Part shown: piece by piece, positions 41,540-51,649 of the stretch
Layout of the letters: every line of letters begins with the position of its first letter
Numbering within the stretch: the stretch's first letter is position 1
NCBI GenBank assembly: GCA_900542015.1
Contig: UQLY01000007.1
Location: 1-64,000 of the forward strand
DNA length: 64,000 nt
From: an uncultured Lachnospiraceae bacterium
Lineage (GTDB): Bacteria; Bacillota; Clostridia; Lachnospirales; Lachnospiraceae
Reading direction: 5' to 3'
Notes under the pieces: generated by a model
The model's input: only the letters and a program-made list of their open reading frames with translations
Told to the model about the DNA's origin: nothing
Databases searched by the model: none
Translations under genes and position numbers: made by a program

Positions 41540-42640
41540 CTAAAAAATTGTATAACCATTGTCGGTCAGAGTCGTTTTTGCCAAAAGCATCGAAGGTTCG
41601 TCGTAAAACTCGATGCGGAGGGAACCGTCCTGTACTTCGCGGTTGTGCATAATGCCGATGTTTTTGATACTGATGCCCGCGTTGGCAAGCAGGGTTGCCG
41701 TCTGGGCGATGGCGCCTGTTTCGTCTTTGAGATCCAGATAGAGGACAAATTCCTTTTTGATCGGACCGCTGCCGATATTGTTAAAGGAATCCCGATATGC
41801 CTTCGCCTCGTCAAAGAAGCGGTAAAGCTGTTCTTTGTCCTTCGTTTCCAGCCGGGCGCGGATTGACTTTAACGCGTCTGTATAGTCGTCCAAAAGGCGC
41901 AGAATATTGTCCGTATTGGTCAGACAGATGGACTGCCACATGACGGGAGAGGAAGAAGCGATCCGGGTAATATCCTTAAAGCCTCCCGCAGCGATCATTT
42001 TCATCAGACCGTCCTCGTCTTCCTCATGGACCAGATTGACAAGGCTGGCGGCGATGATATGGGGAAGATGGGAAATGGCGGCTGTAATATAGTCATGCCT
42101 GTTTGCAGGTAAGATCAAAGGAATGGCGCGGATTTCAAGCACCAGTTCCTGTAAAGCATGGAGGCGGCTTTCGGGAATGCCTTCTCCCGGGGTTAAAATA
42201 TAGTAGGCGTTTTCCAACAGCTTTTCGCTGGCGTTTTCATAGCCGCTTTTTTCGCTGCCCGCCATGGGATGACCGCCGATAAAGCGCGCGGAAAGTCCCA
42301 ACGCGTCAATCGTGCTGTGAATGGTATTTTTCACGCTTCCCACGTCGGTTAAAACGGAATCCGCCGACAGGTAATCTTTGATCAGATTCAAATTGGCGTC
42401 GTTGGCGGAAACGGGAGCGCATAAAAAAATAAACTCGCAGCTTCCCAGCGCGGAAAAAGTCGTTTCGTCTGCCTCCGTATAGATTTCATCCGCGATTTGT
42501 TCGTCTTTGGCAAGCAGCAGGGAATCGCGGTTGGCGTCGTAAGCCAAGATCCGCGCCTTTGCGCGCGCGGCTTTGATTGCTTTTGCAATGGAACCGCCGA
42601 TCAGTCCCAAGCCGATAAAGCCATAGGTATTTGGGGTCAT
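41540..42640 (-). CDS. tyrA: Prephenate dehydrogenase with ACT domain
   Basis: TyrA oxidatively decarboxylates prephenate to 4-hydroxyphenylpyruvate for tyrosine synthesis. The Rossmann loop is GFIGLGLIGGSIAKAI, the active site includes GGHPMAGSEKSG with the catalytic His, and about residue 295 onward is an ACT domain (LYLDLKDETGAIAQTATLL), which usually mediates tyrosine feedback inhibition. 366 residues is the usual length. There is no chorismate mutase fusion. It heads the tyrA-aroA transcript, so flux toward EPSP and tyrosine share one promoter. Confidence 0.95.
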   Translation of the reverse strand: MTPNTYGFIGLGLIGGSIAKAIKAARAKARILAYDANRDSLLLAKDEQIADEIYTEADETTFSALGSCEFIFLCAPVSANDANLNLIKDYLSADSVLTDVGSVKNTIHSTIDALGLSARFIGGHPMAGSEKSGYENASEKLLENAYYILTPGEGIPESRLHALQELVLEIRAIPLILPANRHDYITAAISHLPHIIAASLVNLVHEEDEDGLMKMIAAGGFKDITRIASSSPVMWQSICLTNTDNILRLLDDYTDALKSIRARLETKDKEQLYRFFDEAKAYRDSFNNIGSGPIKKEFVLYLDLKDETGAIAQTATLLANAGISIKNIGIMHNREVQDGSLRIEFYDEPSMLLAKTTLTDNGYTIF

Positions 42641-42731
42641 TTGGTGCCTCCGTATGTAAAATATTGTTTAACAGTTTTATTTTATAAGCAAGGGATAGGA
42701 ATGTCAATTTTTCTTTGCGAATCGGAGGAAC

Positions 42732-42761
42732 TTGCAAAAAAAGATTTTCTATTTGTATAAA
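42732..42761 (+). promoter_or_regulatory. Promoter of membrane protein gene
   Basis: TTGCAA (42732-42737) and TATAAA (42756-42761) with an 18-base spacer; another TATAAT lies at 42768-42773. Which one is used cannot be told. Confidence 0.4.
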
Positions 42762-42820
42762 ATAGCTTATAATGTCTGTAATAACCAGGGAAACTAATCA
42801 GGTAGGAACAGGAGTGGCAT

Positions 42821-44452
42821 ATGAAAAAATCAACATTATGGAAAATAATCGGAGCGGTCGTTGCGTTGTTTGTCGCGTTTATTTATTACTATATCACGCT
42901 TCCGGCGTTTAACCTGCATTCCATCGGCACTTGGTGGTTCTTAATCGTGCTGATTGCGGCGGTGGGTATCGTGATTTCGGTTAAGACAGGCTCGGTAAGG
43001 GAAAAGAAAGGAAAACTGCGGGAATTTAAACCCGGGACGGGGCTTCCGGTCAAAATTACCTTCGGGATCATCGGCGTGATGCTGGTGGTGCTTGCCGTCG
43101 GCTCGTTTTTATCTTCGCCGATTATCAACGCGGCAAAATACAGGGATCTGATGACTGTTGAGGAAGGGGATTTTGCAGAGGATATCCAGCAGGTGGACTA
43201 TAACACCATTCCGTTGTTGGACAGAGATTCCGCGTCGCTTTTGGGCGACCGCAAGATGGGCAGCATGGTGGACATGGTTTCCCAGTTTGAGGTAGGGAGC
43301 GATTATACCCAGATCAATTACAACGGAAAGCCGGTCAGGGTAACGCCGCTTGTTTACGCCAACGCCATTAAATGGTTTACCAATCAGAAAAACGGGATTC
43401 CGGCTTATATGATGATCGATATGGCGACCCAGGATACGGAGTGCGTACAGCTTGCGGAAGGCATTAAATATTCCAAATCGGAGTATTTTAACAGAAATAT
43501 TTACAGGCACCTTCGGTTCAAATATCCGACTTATATTTTCGGAGAGCAGATTTTCTTTGAAATCGGAGACGACGGCACGCCGTATTGGATATGTCCGGTT
43601 AAGAAATTTAATATCGGTCTGTTCGGCGGCGAGACTGTCGGCAGAGTCGTGATCTGCAACGCCGTAACGGGCGAATGTGAGGATTATCCCGTGGAGGACG
43701 TGCCCCAATGGGTGGATAAGGTATACCAGGCGGAGCTTCTGATGGAACTGTATGATTATCACGGCACGCTGCAGCACGGCTTCTTTAACAGCATTTTAAG
43801 CCAGAAGGATTGTCTGACCACCACCAACGGATACAACTATATCGCGTTGGACGACGATGTGTGGGTATATTCCGGCGTGACCAGCGTCAACGGGGATCAG
43901 TCAAACGTAGGCTTTGTATTGATGAACCAGAGAACCATGGAAACGAAGTTTTATAAGATCGAGGGCGCCATCGAGGATTCGGCAATGTCGTCGGCGGAAG
44001 GTCAGGTGCAAAACTTAGGTTATACGGCGACTTTCCCGCTGTTATTAAATATTGCGGGAGAACCCACGTATTTCATCGCTTTAAAGGATGCGGCGGGACT
44101 GGTCAAGATGTATGCCATGGTTAATATCCAGAAGTACCAGTGGGTGGCAATCGGCGATACCGTCGGAGAATGTGAAAAGGCATACAGCGAGCTGCTTGCC
44201 ACAAACGGCATTTCGGCGCAAAGCGCGGGTATCTCCGAGACTGTAACAGGAAAGATCGAGGCGATGGCGAACGTGGTCATAGAAGGAAATACGCACTATT
44301 ATCTGTACCTGGAAGGAAAAGAGCAGATTTTTGATGTGGATCTGTCGGCGGACGAAGCGTTTGCCGAAATTATCAAATTTAAGCCCGGCGATACGATTTC
44401 CATGAATGTAGTTCCCGGCGCCGGACTTGTGACGGTAACGCAGCTGAAATAG
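42821..44452 (+). CDS. Membrane protein with large extracytoplasmic domain, unknown function
   Basis: A 543-residue protein with three N-terminal membrane helices (about residues 8-27, 36-54 and 76-97) and a soluble domain of about 440 residues. The soluble part has conserved-looking segments such as YNGKPVRVTPLVYANAIKW, YPTYIFGEQIFFEIGDDG and WVYSGVTSVNGDQSNVGFVL, and ends with a small beta domain (TGKIEAMANVVIEGNTHYY) like an OB fold. I do not recognise the family and assign no function. It stands alone: tyrA is divergent and the AraC gene converges on it with 2 bases between stops. Confidence 0.75.
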   Translation: MKKSTLWKIIGAVVALFVAFIYYYITLPAFNLHSIGTWWFLIVLIAAVGIVISVKTGSVREKKGKLREFKPGTGLPVKITFGIIGVMLVVLAVGSFLSSPIINAAKYRDLMTVEEGDFAEDIQQVDYNTIPLLDRDSASLLGDRKMGSMVDMVSQFEVGSDYTQINYNGKPVRVTPLVYANAIKWFTNQKNGIPAYMMIDMATQDTECVQLAEGIKYSKSEYFNRNIYRHLRFKYPTYIFGEQIFFEIGDDGTPYWICPVKKFNIGLFGGETVGRVVICNAVTGECEDYPVEDVPQWVDKVYQAELLMELYDYHGTLQHGFFNSILSQKDCLTTTNGYNYIALDDDVWVYSGVTSVNGDQSNVGFVLMNQRTMETKFYKIEGAIEDSAMSSAEGQVQNLGYTATFPLLLNIAGEPTYFIALKDAAGLVKMYAMVNIQKYQWVAIGDTVGECEKAYSELLATNGISAQSAGISETVTGKIEAMANVVIEGNTHYYLYLEGKEQIFDVDLSADEAFAEIIKFKPGDTISMNVVPGAGLVTVTQLK

Positions 44453-44454
44453 CT

Positions 44455-45324
44455 TTAAAAATCTCCGGCTTCCAACTGTTTGCGGTATCCTGTCGGGGAG
44501 AAGCCCTTCTGCTTGTGAAAAAGCCTGCTGAAGTATAACGGGTTGTCATAGCCCACCATAGAGGCGATTTCCGTAACGGAATAATCGGTTGTTTCTAAAA
44601 GCATCTGTGCATTTGTCATCCGCAAGGATACAAGATACTGCATGGGTGCTTTTCCTGTGTATTGGCGGAAGCTGCGGATGAACCAACTGACGCTCATGCC
44701 CCTGGAAGCCGCATATTCGTCGATCCGGATTTCACGGTTGTAGTGCTTTTGGAAATATTGCGCCGCATAGGACATTTCGTGCTCTAAATATTCGTTTACA
44801 GTATTCCGCTTCTGGGATAGGCGTCTTTGCGTGACGATCAGAAGCTGGCGAAATAAAAGCTCCAGCATTTCTTCATAACCGTTTTTGCATTGCTGCAGTT
44901 CGGAAATCATCCGGGTAAAAAGCTGTTGATATTCCGGGGAGGCGCCTACGTAGAAAACGCGCATGGTGTCCGTAATGCCGTATTTTCGCAGCAGGTTTTT
45001 GACGTTGTTTCCCGTAAAGTGAATCCAGTATACTTCCGTTTGGTCTTTGCCGTAATATTCATAGTGCTGATATTCTTTGGGGCGGTATAGGACCATATTG
45101 CCGGCGGAAACAACGGTATCGTTTCCGGCGCCGTCAAAATGAAAGTGTCCGGCGCCGGAGGCAATATATAACAACTGATAATCCACGCGTCCCCTGGGGC
45201 GGCAGGTGGGGAGCCTGGTACGGGTACGGAGGCGGTAAACGCCGCAGCTGCCGACGGTCAGAGGCTTTCTTTTGTCCTTAAAATCCACAAGGGAGTTGTG
45301 CAGGTAGGCGGAATTGATTTCCAT
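44455..45324 (-). CDS. AraC-family transcriptional regulator
   Basis: A 289-residue regulator. The N-terminal half is a cupin-like sugar-binding domain (YRPKEYQHYEYYGK, WIHFTGNN). The C-terminal 100 residues carry two helix-turn-helix units, with IRIDEYAASRGMSVSWFIRSFRQYTG and ETTDYSVTEIASMVGYDNPLYFSRLFHKQKG. It is divergent from the beta-galactosidase gene across 125 bases, the usual arrangement for a local activator responding to its substrate sugar. Confidence 0.93.
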   Translation of the reverse strand: MEINSAYLHNSLVDFKDKRKPLTVGSCGVYRLRTRTRLPTCRPRGRVDYQLLYIASGAGHFHFDGAGNDTVVSAGNMVLYRPKEYQHYEYYGKDQTEVYWIHFTGNNVKNLLRKYGITDTMRVFYVGASPEYQQLFTRMISELQQCKNGYEEMLELLFRQLLIVTQRRLSQKRNTVNEYLEHEMSYAAQYFQKHYNREIRIDEYAASRGMSVSWFIRSFRQYTGKAPMQYLVSLRMTNAQMLLETTDYSVTEIASMVGYDNPLYFSRLFHKQKGFSPTGYRKQLEAGDF

Positions 45325-45449
45325 GGGGTCACGATCCTTTCTTTTTTTGTCAGTGTATCATTTTGTGCATGTTTTGTCTAATCCGCTTTATCGTATAGTC
45401 TGGCGGAAAGCGGTATACTTTATGTATCAAATAAAAGGAGGACGAGATT

Positions 45450-48400
45450 ATGCTTGTACCGCGTCACTATGAAAATTTATCTGTTTTACATGAAAATACC
45501 ATGCCGCCGAGAGCGTATTACATTCCGGCGTCAAAAAGGACGGAGGATTTGGTCGCGCACCGGGAGCGGTCGGACCGTATGCAGCTTTTAAACGGCGTCT
45601 GGAAATTCCGCTATTATAAGAGCATTTATGATGTAAAGGACGCTTTTTATGAGGTCGGATATGATGTTTCGGCTTATGACGATCTGAAGGTGCCGGGCGT
45701 CTGGCAGACGGCAGGTTATGACGCGCATCAATACACCAATATCCGTTATCCCTTTCCCTTTGATCCGCCCTTTGTGCCGCAGGATAATCCCTGCGGGACT
45801 TATGTCTGCCGGTTTCGTTATCAAAAAGAGGAAAGGGCTGCAAGGGCGTTTTTAAATTTTGAGGGAGTCGACAGTTGTTTTTATGTATGGCTAAACGGTC
45901 AATATGTGGGATACAGTCAGGCGTCGCATACCACGGGCGAGTTTGATGTGACAGGTGTGATTGCGGAAGGGGAAAATACTCTTGCTGTATTGGTACTGAA
46001 GTGGTGCGACGGCTCTTACCTGGAGGATCAGGATAAATTTCGCATGAGCGGGATTTTCAGGGATGTCTATCTGTTAAAAAGACCGGACCATGCCGTGTAC
46101 GACTACCGCATTACGACGGAAATACCGCACGAAGCGGGAGCAGGTAAGGAAAATAGCATTGGAGAAAGTAAAAAAAACAAAGGAAAAACGAGCGCAATCC
46201 TGCGGCTGAATATCGAGTATACACATCATTTGCCGGTTGAGACAAGGATTTTATTGGAGGACCAAAACGGGACGCAGATCGCGCAGGCGTTTGTAGGAAA
46301 AAGCAGCCCCGGAAGCGCCCGCCCGGGGGAGAACGCACAAGGAAAGTGCCGGCAGACGGTACAACTGCAGGTTTCCGATCCGGTGCTTTGGAATACGGAA
46401 AATCCGTATTTGTATACTCTGGTCATGGAAACGGAAGATGAAGTCATCGTCGATCATGTGGGGGTTCGCAGGATTGAGATCAGGGACCGGGTCGTCTGGC
46501 TGAATCATCAAAACATCAAATTCCGCGGCGTGAACCGTCATGAATTTGATCCGGAAACGGGATATACGGTCAGCATGGAGCGCATGATGACGGATCTTGC
46601 CATGATGAAACAGCATAATTTTAATGCGGTCAGATGCAGCCATTATCCCAACGTACCGTATTTTTATGAACTTTGCGACCGGTACGGCTTTCTGGTCATA
46701 GACGAGGCGGATATTGAGGCGCATGGTCCGGCTGAGATTTATTATAAGGATCAGAGCGAGGACAACAGATTCAACCGTTGGAACGAGAAAATAGCGGATG
46801 ATCCGGTCTGGGAGGAAGCCTTGCTGGACCGCGTGCAGCGCATGATACAAAGGGATAAAAACAGAACGTGCATTGTGATGTGGTCCGTGGGAAACGAGAG
46901 CGCCTACGGATGCAATTTTGAAAAGGCGCTGCGTTGGACCAGGGAGTTTGATCCGTCAAGGCTGACCCAGTACGAAAGCGCAAGATACAGAAAAGCCGGG
47001 GTAACGTACCGGTATGACGATCTTGATCTGTACAGCAGAATGTATCCGTCCTTGGAAGAAATCAAAGAATATTTAAAGAAAGGCAAAAGCAAGCCGTTTT
47101 TGCTGGTGGAATACTGCCATAGCATGGGAAACGGTCCCGGGGATCTGGAAGATTATTTTCAACTGATTTCGCAGTATGATCAGATGTGCGGCGGTTTCGT
47201 GTGGGAATGGTGCGATCATGCAATTGCTCATGGCAGGGCGGAAAACGGAAAGATCAGGTATGCCTACGGCGGGGATCACGGCGAAAGGATTCACGACGGA
47301 AACTTCTGCGTAGACGGACTGGTCGGTCCGGACCGAAAGCCCCATACGGGATTATTGGAATACCAAAATGTTTATCGCCCGGCGAGGGTGGTTTCCTTTG
47401 ATGCGAAGGAAGGAAAGCTGACCCTTCATAATTATATGGATTTTGACGATTTGAAGGATTATGTACAAATCGGATATGAAGTGACCTGCGACGGGATGGT
47501 TACGGAAAGCGGAGAAATTCCGCCTTTTTCGGTGCCGCCCCATGGCGAAGGGACAACAAAACTGGACATAGAAGTACCGCGCGCCGGCAGGGTTTATCTG
47601 AACATTACCTATGCGTTAAAAAAAGACGTTCCTCTGATACCCGCGTCGCATACCATGGGATTTGACGAAGTGCTTTTGCAAAATGAAGACGGCAGAAACC
47701 AAAGGACAGTGGGATTGCTTACCCGAAAGGAAAGTGAGGAAAGTAAGGGGTATGGCATACAGGTGGAAGAAACAGACTGTGCAGTCATTTGCACCGGAGA
47801 AAACTTTACCTGCGAATACAATAAACGCACGGCGATGTTTGACCGGATCGCATTTGACCATATCGATTATCTGAACCGCCCCATGGAAGTAAATATCTGG
47901 AGGGCGCCCACGGATAACGACAGGTATATCGGAAAAGAGTGGAAGAGGGCGCATTATCACGAAGCCGTCAGCAGAGCTTATGATACGCTGGTAACTCAAA
48001 CGGAAAACGGCGTAAAAATCGTAAGCCATGCCTCTGTCTGTGCCGCGGCGGTCCAAAGAATCCTGGATCTGCAGATTACATGGCGCATTGATGCAGACGG
48101 GGGAATCGAGGGAAAGATGGACGCGGTAAAAAACAGCGAATTTCCGATTCTGCCAAGGTTCGGGGTGCGTTTATTCTTAAACCGCCGTTTGGACGACGTG
48201 TCCTATTACGGTATGGGACCGTCGGAAAGCTACTGCGATAAACACAGGGCGTCCCGGCACGGATTGTTTCATGCGAAAGCAGGGGAACTCCATGAAGATT
48301 ATATCCGTCCCCAGGAAAACGGCAGCCACTATGACTGCGATTATGTCGTGATTACAAACGGCGGAAACGCTTTCGGAAAGTTTGGGCTTGCCGTCGCCGC

Positions 48401-48623
48401 AAAAAACAGGTTTTCTTTTAACGTTTCGGATTATACGCAGGAGGAGCTGGAAAATACGGCGCACTATGACCAACTGACAAAATCGGACAGTACGATCCTG
48501 TGTATAGATTATAAACAAAACGGGATCGGCTCCAACAGCTGCGGACCGGAGGTTTTGGAAGCGTATTGCTTTGACGAGGAAGCGTTTTCGTTTGCGTTTT
48601 GGCTGCGACCTTTTAAGGGGTAA
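45450..48623 (+). CDS. Beta-galactosidase, glycoside hydrolase family 2
   Basis: A 1057-residue LacZ-type enzyme, likely cytoplasmic since no signal peptide is present. The domain order is the sugar-binding jelly roll, immunoglobulin-like domain, catalytic barrel with acid/base Glu in MWSVGNESAYG and nucleophile Glu in LLVEYCHSMGNGPGDL, a second Ig-like domain, and the C-terminal Bgal_small_N domain (FDRIAFDHIDYLNRPMEV, RAPTDND). A short Lys/Asn/Gly-rich insertion (GKENSIGESKKNKGK, about residue 230) is unusual. AAAGGAGGACGAG precedes ATG. Weak -35 and -10 elements suggest activator dependence, probably on the divergent AraC protein. Confidence 0.93.
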   Translation: MLVPRHYENLSVLHENTMPPRAYYIPASKRTEDLVAHRERSDRMQLLNGVWKFRYYKSIYDVKDAFYEVGYDVSAYDDLKVPGVWQTAGYDAHQYTNIRYPFPFDPPFVPQDNPCGTYVCRFRYQKEERAARAFLNFEGVDSCFYVWLNGQYVGYSQASHTTGEFDVTGVIAEGENTLAVLVLKWCDGSYLEDQDKFRMSGIFRDVYLLKRPDHAVYDYRITTEIPHEAGAGKENSIGESKKNKGKTSAILRLNIEYTHHLPVETRILLEDQNGTQIAQAFVGKSSPGSARPGENAQGKCRQTVQLQVSDPVLWNTENPYLYTLVMETEDEVIVDHVGVRRIEIRDRVVWLNHQNIKFRGVNRHEFDPETGYTVSMERMMTDLAMMKQHNFNAVRCSHYPNVPYFYELCDRYGFLVIDEADIEAHGPAEIYYKDQSEDNRFNRWNEKIADDPVWEEALLDRVQRMIQRDKNRTCIVMWSVGNESAYGCNFEKALRWTREFDPSRLTQYESARYRKAGVTYRYDDLDLYSRMYPSLEEIKEYLKKGKSKPFLLVEYCHSMGNGPGDLEDYFQLISQYDQMCGGFVWEWCDHAIAHGRAENGKIRYAYGGDHGERIHDGNFCVDGLVGPDRKPHTGLLEYQNVYRPARVVSFDAKEGKLTLHNYMDFDDLKDYVQIGYEVTCDGMVTESGEIPPFSVPPHGEGTTKLDIEVPRAGRVYLNITYALKKDVPLIPASHTMGFDEVLLQNEDGRNQRTVGLLTRKESEESKGYGIQVEETDCAVICTGENFTCEYNKRTAMFDRIAFDHIDYLNRPMEVNIWRAPTDNDRYIGKEWKRAHYHEAVSRAYDTLVTQTENGVKIVSHASVCAAAVQRILDLQITWRIDADGGIEGKMDAVKNSEFPILPRFGVRLFLNRRLDDVSYYGMGPSESYCDKHRASRHGLFHAKAGELHEDYIRPQENGSHYDCDYVVITNGGNAFGKFGLAVAAKNRFSFNVSDYTQEELENTAHYDQLTKSDSTILCIDYKQNGIGSNSCGPEVLEAYCFDEEAFSFAFWLRPFKG

Positions 48624-48648
48624 GACAGCGTATTTATAAATTCCTGTC

Positions 48649-48677
48649 TTGACAATTTTACGCTGAATAGGTAGAAT
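48649..48677 (+). promoter_or_regulatory. leuS promoter
   Basis: TTGACA (48649-48654) and TAGAAT (48672-48677) with a 17-base spacer, the same boxes as the pheS promoter. A 7-bp inverted repeat (AAGACAG/CTGTCTT, 48622-48650) ends on the -35 box. Confidence 0.85.
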
Positions 48678-48683
48678 GAACAA

Positions 48684-48950
48684 AGTTAAAAGGTATTTAT
48701 TATAAGACAGACGTTGAAAAGGAGTAGTAAGAGCCTATTCCGCGCCAGAGAGCTGCCGGCAGGTGCGAGGCAGCGCGGTAAACTCCCAACTCGCCTTGGA
48801 GTCCCTTTTGTGAAGACAAGTAGCAGAAGGCGGGAAATCCCGTTACAGATTCAAAAGTGCACATGAGGGCTTTCCCTTATGTGAATTAGAGTGGTACCAC
48901 GGAATAATTGCCCTTTCGTCTCTAAGGAGATGAAAGGGCATTGATATTTT
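48684..48950 (+). promoter_or_regulatory. T-box leader (leucine) of leuS
   Basis: Senses uncharged tRNA-Leu. The T-box sequence AGAGTGGTACCACGG is at 48888-48902. The terminator stem GCCCTTTCGTCTC (48910-48922) pairs with GAGATGAAAGGGC (48927-48939), with a U-rich but interrupted tail. The stem I region around 48740-48800 contains AAACTCCC, where CTC (48783-48785) is the probable leucine specifier. It lies directly upstream of leuS. Confidence 0.9.
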
Positions 48951-48974
48951 GCAAGCATGAGAGGAGAAAGAGAA

Positions 48975-51383
48975 ATGTCAGCACCTTACAATCACAAAGA
49001 AGTGGAAACAAAATGGCAGAAGGTATGGGATGATGAAAAAGCGTTTCGCGCGGAAGATGATTATTCCAAACCGAAATATTATGCGCTGGTAGAGTTTCCC
49101 TATCCTTCGGGACAGGGGCTTCACGTAGGACATCCGAGACCTTATACGGCGTTAGATATCGTGGCAAGAAAAAGAAGAATGCAGGGCTATAACGTATTGT
49201 ACCCCATGGGATGGGATGCGTTCGGGCTTCCTACGGAAAACTATGCCATCAAAAATAAAATCCATCCCAAGACGGTTACCGAAAATAATGTAAAGCGTTT
49301 TAAGGGACAGCTCCATTCCCTGGGCTATTCCTTTGACTGGGACAGAGAGATCAATACGACGGACCCCGAATATTATAAATGGACCCAGTGGATCTTTTTG
49401 AAACTGTTCAACGCGGGGCTTGCTTATAAAACGGAAATGCCCATCAACTGGTGTACCTCCTGTAAAGTAGGGCTTGCCAACGAGGAGGTTGTCAACGGCG
49501 TCTGCGAGCGGTGCGGCTCCGAGGTTGTCCGCAAAGTAAAGAGCCAGTGGATGCTGAAGATTACCGAATATGCGGATAAGCTGATCGACGGACTGGACAG
49601 CGTGGACTATATTGAGCGCGTTAAGGTTTCCCAGAAAAACTGGATCGGACGCAGCCAGGGCGCGGAAGTGGATTTTGAGCTCGCCGATACGGAAGATAAG
49701 CTGAAGATTTATACCACGAGACCGGATACCTTATTCGGCGTCACCTATATGGTCGTATCGCCGGAGCACCCGGTTCTGGACAAATATAAAGACCGCATCA
49801 AAAACTGGGATGAAATCGTGGCATACAGAGAGCAGGCGGCGAGAAAATCCGATTTTGAAAGAAGCGAGCTCGCAAAGGATAAGACCGGCGTCTGCATTGA
49901 CGGACTGATGGCGGTCAATCCGGTCAACGGCACGCAGATTCCCGTATACGTATCCGATTATGTCCTGATGACTTACGGAACGGGCGCGATTATGGCGGTT
50001 CCCGCCCATGATGAAAGAGACTGGGATTTTGCCAAGAAGTTCGGGCTTCCCATTGTGGAAGTCGTTGCGGGCGGCAAAGACGTGCAGGAGGAAGTGTTTA
50101 CCGACGTCGCTACGGGCAGACTGGTCAATTCGGACTTCTTAAACGGACTTGAGGTCGCGGAAGCGAAAGAAAAGATCATTGCGTATCTGGAAGAAAAAGG
50201 CATCGGTACGGCAAAGGTAAATTATAAATTAAGAGACTGGGTATTCTCCAGACAGCGTTATTGGGGAGAGCCGATTCCGATTGTAAAATGTGAAAAGTGC
50301 GGTTATGTGGCGCTTCCCGAAAGCGAGCTTCCGCTGGAGCTTCCCGAGGTGGAAAGCTATATGCCTACCGACAACGGCGAATCGCCCCTTGCGGCTATGA
50401 CGGACTGGGTCAACACCACCTGCCCGTGCTGCGGCGGACCGGCTAAGAGGGAAACGGATACCATGCCCCAGTGGGCGGGATCTTCCTGGTATTTCTTAAG
50501 ATATACCGATCCTCACAACAAAGAAGCCCTTGCAAGCAAGGAGGCTTTAAAATACTGGCTGCCTGTAGACTGGTACAACGGCGGTATGGAGCATACGACC
50601 CTCCACCTGCTCTATTCCAGGTTCTGGCACAGATTTTTATATGATCAGGGTGTTGTCCCCACTCCCGAACCTTACCAGAAGAGAACCTCTCACGGCATGA
50701 TTTTGGGCGAAAACGGCGAGAAGATGAGCAAATCCCGCGGAAACGTCGTCAATCCCGACGATATCGTAAGAGATTACGGCGCGGATACCCTGCGTACCTA
50801 TGAAATGTTTATCGGCGCTTTTGATCTGAGCGCGTCCTGGTCGGAAAACGGCGTAAAGGGCTGCCGCAGATTTTTGGAGCGCGTATGGAAATTACAGGAT
50901 ATTTTGGTGGACGGAGACGAGTATTCCGACGATCTTATGACAAAGATGCACCAGACCGTCAAAAAGGTATCCGGCGATTACGAAACCTTAAAATACAACA
51001 CGGCGATTGCGGCGCTAATGACCTTATTAAACGACGTGGCAAAGAAAGGCGCTATCAACAGGGCGGAATTTAAGACGTTCTTAATTTTGTTGAATCCCGT
51101 TGCACCTCATATTACGGAAGAGCTTTGGGATATCTGCGGCTATGAAGGCAGAGTTTACCAGGCGGCATGGCCGGAATACGATGAGGCAAAGACAGTGGAA
51201 AATACGGTTGAAATCGCCGTACAGGTCAACGGCAAGACCAGAACCGTTATTTCGGTATCCAAGGACATTGCCAAGGAAGATGCCATTGCCAAAGGAAAAG
51301 AAGCGCTCGGCGACAGACTGACCGGAAACATCATCAAAGAAATCTACGTTCCCGGCAGAATCGTCAATATCGTGGCAAAATAA
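48975..51383 (+). CDS. leuS: Leucine--tRNA ligase
   Basis: Class I synthetase charging tRNA-Leu. The HIGH signature is GLHVGHPRPYTA, the KMSKS loop is GEKMSKSRGNVV, and the CP1 editing domain is inserted between them (TTRPDTLFGVTYMV, HDERDWDFAKKF). A zinc-binding module appears as WCTSCKVGLANEEV and CERCG. With start ATG 48975 it has 802 residues; AGGAGAAAG (48962-48970) is the ribosome site, whereas the upstream ATG at 48957 lies ahead of that site. Expression is set by the leucine T-box. Structured repeat copy 3 follows the gene. Confidence 0.97.
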   Translation: MSAPYNHKEVETKWQKVWDDEKAFRAEDDYSKPKYYALVEFPYPSGQGLHVGHPRPYTALDIVARKRRMQGYNVLYPMGWDAFGLPTENYAIKNKIHPKTVTENNVKRFKGQLHSLGYSFDWDREINTTDPEYYKWTQWIFLKLFNAGLAYKTEMPINWCTSCKVGLANEEVVNGVCERCGSEVVRKVKSQWMLKITEYADKLIDGLDSVDYIERVKVSQKNWIGRSQGAEVDFELADTEDKLKIYTTRPDTLFGVTYMVVSPEHPVLDKYKDRIKNWDEIVAYREQAARKSDFERSELAKDKTGVCIDGLMAVNPVNGTQIPVYVSDYVLMTYGTGAIMAVPAHDERDWDFAKKFGLPIVEVVAGGKDVQEEVFTDVATGRLVNSDFLNGLEVAEAKEKIIAYLEEKGIGTAKVNYKLRDWVFSRQRYWGEPIPIVKCEKCGYVALPESELPLELPEVESYMPTDNGESPLAAMTDWVNTTCPCCGGPAKRETDTMPQWAGSSWYFLRYTDPHNKEALASKEALKYWLPVDWYNGGMEHTTLHLLYSRFWHRFLYDQGVVPTPEPYQKRTSHGMILGENGEKMSKSRGNVVNPDDIVRDYGADTLRTYEMFIGAFDLSASWSENGVKGCRRFLERVWKLQDILVDGDEYSDDLMTKMHQTVKKVSGDYETLKYNTAIAALMTLLNDVAKKGAINRAEFKTFLILLNPVAPHITEELWDICGYEGRVYQAAWPEYDEAKTVENTVEIAVQVNGKTRTVISVSKDIAKEDAIAKGKEALGDRLTGNIIKEIYVPGRIVNIVAK

Positions 51384-51407
51384 AACCTTTTGCAAGAGGA
51401 AAATTTT

Positions 51408-51631
51408 AAAACGGGAGCCGGTGTCCTTAATAAAGAAGCGACAAAGAAGTAAAGAAGTAAAGCAGAGGCGGCACCAGGTCACGGATATTGCAGATATCAA
51501 AGGAAACCTTCATAAAAACGCCGGTACTTAATCCGCGTATTTTGCGGATTTACGTACCGCTGCGTTTTTATAGAGCGAAAGCGTGTTTCCGTGATATCTG
51601 CAATATCCATAACCCGGCACCGTCTCGTTTT
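51408..51631 (+). terminator. Possible leuS terminator arms around structured repeat copy 3
   Basis: AAAACGGGA-gc-CGGTG (51408-51423) can pair with CACCGTCTCGTTTT (51618-51631) with a 2-base bulge and one G-U, ending in four T. The arms are about 195 bases apart, with repeat copy 3 and a purine-rich stretch between them. Weaker than the copy 1 case. Confidence 0.35.
51483..51608 (+). repeat. Structured repeat, copy 3 (leuS/51650 junction)
   Basis: Core at 51497-51594 (98 bases), identical to copy 1 except for two bases that form one base pair: C-G in copy 1 is A-T here. The outer stem is GGATATTGCAGATA (51483-51496) with its perfect complement at 51595-51608, unrelated in sequence to the outer stems of the other copies. 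It lies between convergent genes. Confidence 0.88.
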
Positions 51632-51649
51632 ACCTGCATCTGTGAAGCC

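Noticed and set aside
45395..45425. Possible catabolite responsive element before the beta-galactosidase
   Set aside because: GGAAAGCGGTATAC fits the cre consensus only with two mismatches at important positions, so I do not call it.
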